From assembly GCF_004118375.1 (NCBI RefSeq), contig NZ_SDHX01000001.1, positions 992,001 through 1,056,000 on the forward strand: DNA of 64,000 bases. Reading direction: 5' to 3'. Each line of letters begins with the position of its first letter. Position 1 is the first letter of the stretch. Under the pieces are notes generated by a model, which ran no database searches, was not told where the DNA came from, and saw only the letters and a program-made list of their open reading frames with translations. This document shows, piece after piece, positions 63,218 through 64,000 of this stretch. Origin of the DNA: Oleiharenicola lentus (GTDB taxonomy: Bacteria; Verrucomicrobiota; Verrucomicrobiia; Opitutales; Opitutaceae). Made by a program: the position numbers and the translations under genes.

Positions 63218-63595
63218 ATGCTCCAAGTCACCGGCATCGCCTTCGCCCTCTACCACGTTACCGACGTCGCCCGCGCGCGAAATTTTTACGAGGGCATCCT
63301 CGGCCTCAGGGTGGGCACGCAGGCCGAGTTTGCGCCCGGCCAATGGTGGATCGAATACGAGGCCGGGCCGAGCGGGTTGGCCATAACGAACTTTGGCGGC
63401 ACCGCTGTGCCGGCCTCAGGCGGACCGGGCGTGGCGCTGGAGGTTACGAACTACGACGACGCCATTGCCACGGTGAAGGCAGCGGGGCTCTCGCCGAGTT
63501 GGGGCCCGCATGATTGCGATGCGTGCCGCAGCATCGGCTTCCGTGATCCCGACGGCAACGAAGTGTTCCTCCACCAACGCAAAGGCTCCGTCTGA
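63218..63595 (+). CDS. VOC-family (glyoxalase/dioxygenase-like) protein
   Basis: 125 residues. IAFALYHVTDVARARNFYEGILGLRVG is the first beta-alpha-beta-beta module with a metal His (YHVTD), and GVALEVTNYDDAIATVK, FRDPDGNEVFLHQ the second with DPDGNEV carrying the Glu ligand. A single VOC unit of this type usually dimerises and may act as glyoxalase, dioxygenase, or bind small molecules without activity. Neighbouring SRPBCC-like gene 10 bp downstream suggests co-transcription. Substrate unknown. Confidence 0.87.
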   Translation: MLQVTGIAFALYHVTDVARARNFYEGILGLRVGTQAEFAPGQWWIEYEAGPSGLAITNFGGTAVPASGGPGVALEVTNYDDAIATVKAAGLSPSWGPHDCDACRSIGFRDPDGNEVFLHQRKGSV

Positions 63596-63605
63596 TTTCC
63601 CGACC

Positions 63606-64000
63606 ATGCAAAACCGTCTCCTCACGCTCACCCTCGCCGCGCCACGCGCGTCGGCTTTCAACTTTCTCGCCGACATCGAAAACCTGCCCGCCTGGACCGG
63701 CGGCCTCTGCGAATGGGTGGAACTCCACCGCGAGGGCTGGTGGGCCTACACCGCCCTTGGCGAGCTCGCGGTCGAGACCAAGGTGGACGACATTTCCGGG
63801 GAGATCGACCTGCGGCTCCGCCACGTCTCGGGCTGGCTGGCGGTCGTGGCGCTGCGTGTGCAGACCGACGGCGAGGGCGGTGCGATCATCCGCGCCTCCT
63901 GCCGCCAGCCGGTGGGCATGGACGACGAGGCCTACGACCAGTTGTTCGAGTCGCTGCTCGACGGCCTGCGCGGACTCGTCACTCGGTTTCAGCACGAGCC
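63606..64000 (+). CDS. SRPBCC-like protein, N-terminal part (cut by window)
   Basis: 131 codons to the window end. MQNRLLTLTLAAPRASAFNFLADIENLPAWTGGLCEWVELHREG reads as the START/SRPBCC first strand and helix (ASAFNFLADIENLPAW), followed by anti-parallel strands. Such domains bind hydrophobic ligands or act as polyketide cyclase-like enzymes. The gene follows the VOC gene by 10 bp and is likely co-transcribed. No stop codon is reached. Confidence 0.7.
   Translation, partial: MQNRLLTLTLAAPRASAFNFLADIENLPAWTGGLCEWVELHREGWWAYTALGELAVETKVDDISGEIDLRLRHVSGWLAVVALRVQTDGEGGAIIRASCRQPVGMDDEAYDQLFESLLDGLRGLVTRFQHE

Overview
The window is high-GC, gene-dense chromosomal DNA, most likely from a verrucomicrobium of the Opitutaceae type. 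I infer this from the gene mix: a long secreted propeller/HEAT/cytochrome protein of the kind common in Planctomycetes and Verrucomicrobia, paired secreted M3 metallopeptidases, DUF481 and DUF5916 proteins, a tRNA-borne integrative island, and the rpsB-tsf core pair. No rRNA or species marker is present, so the assignment is an inference.

Layout: 1-0.9 kb holds the start of a formylglycine-generating-enzyme-like gene and a tRNA-Met. 0.95-5.6 kb holds a sugar-epimerase-fold protein and a three-gene ribose-type ABC importer. 5.9-8.0 kb is rpsB-tsf and a DUF983 protein. 8.07-13.78 kb is tRNA-Ser(CGA) with a 5.65-kb element inserted in its 3' end. 14.1-20.1 kb holds two tandem M3 peptidases and an M28 peptidase. 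20.1-24.5 kb holds VapBC, HtpG and a sodium:amino-acid symporter with its tiny partner subunit. 24.7-31.5 kb is mixed housekeeping and envelope functions (LptF/G, diacylglycerol kinase, SeqA-like protein, chromate transporter, ThpR). 31.6-38.1 kb is a leftward copper locus. 38.2-50.7 kb holds a hybrid histidine kinase, WD40 protein, membrane-bound-dehydrogenase-like heme protein, COG0523 GTPase, CNNM transporter and methyltransferases. 50.7-56.5 kb is an RND metal-efflux operon. 56.5-64 kb holds an outer-membrane DUF5916 protein, pyruvate kinase, a metallo-hydrolase, and a pterin pair (PTPS and FolE2).

The most interesting region is the tRNA-Ser island. It carries a tyrosine integrase, an excisionase-like HTH protein, a probable DNA-binding regulator with two tandem palindromic operators, and an HUH rolling-circle Rep. 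Between regulator and Rep lies an array of four integron gene cassettes on the minus strand. The cassette call rests on a direct sequence test: for all four, the core site before the gene (GTTAGCC, GTTCGGC, GTTCGCC, GTTAGGC) is the exact reverse complement of the core that begins its own attC (GGCTAAC, GCCGAAC, GGCGAAC, GCCTAAC). No integron integrase is in the window.

Reading the element as an excised circle gives a second result. The integrase frame crosses the joined attachment core and stays open for 70 more codons that now sit at the other end of the island, ending inside the start of rep. Integration therefore appears to swap the integrase C-terminus for four codons (three residues and a stop) from the tRNA gene, and to cut rep away from the xis-int transcription unit. 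This suggests a Rep switched on only after excision.

Two metal systems also stand out. The copper locus secretes three separate CusF-like domains, two of them fused to other domains (DUF4198; SCO plus a propeller), next to a TonB receptor. The RND operon has a periplasmic adaptor of only 137 residues. Between the metallo-hydrolase and the PTPS gene lie two perfect palindromes with an identical core but different, fully compensated flanks.
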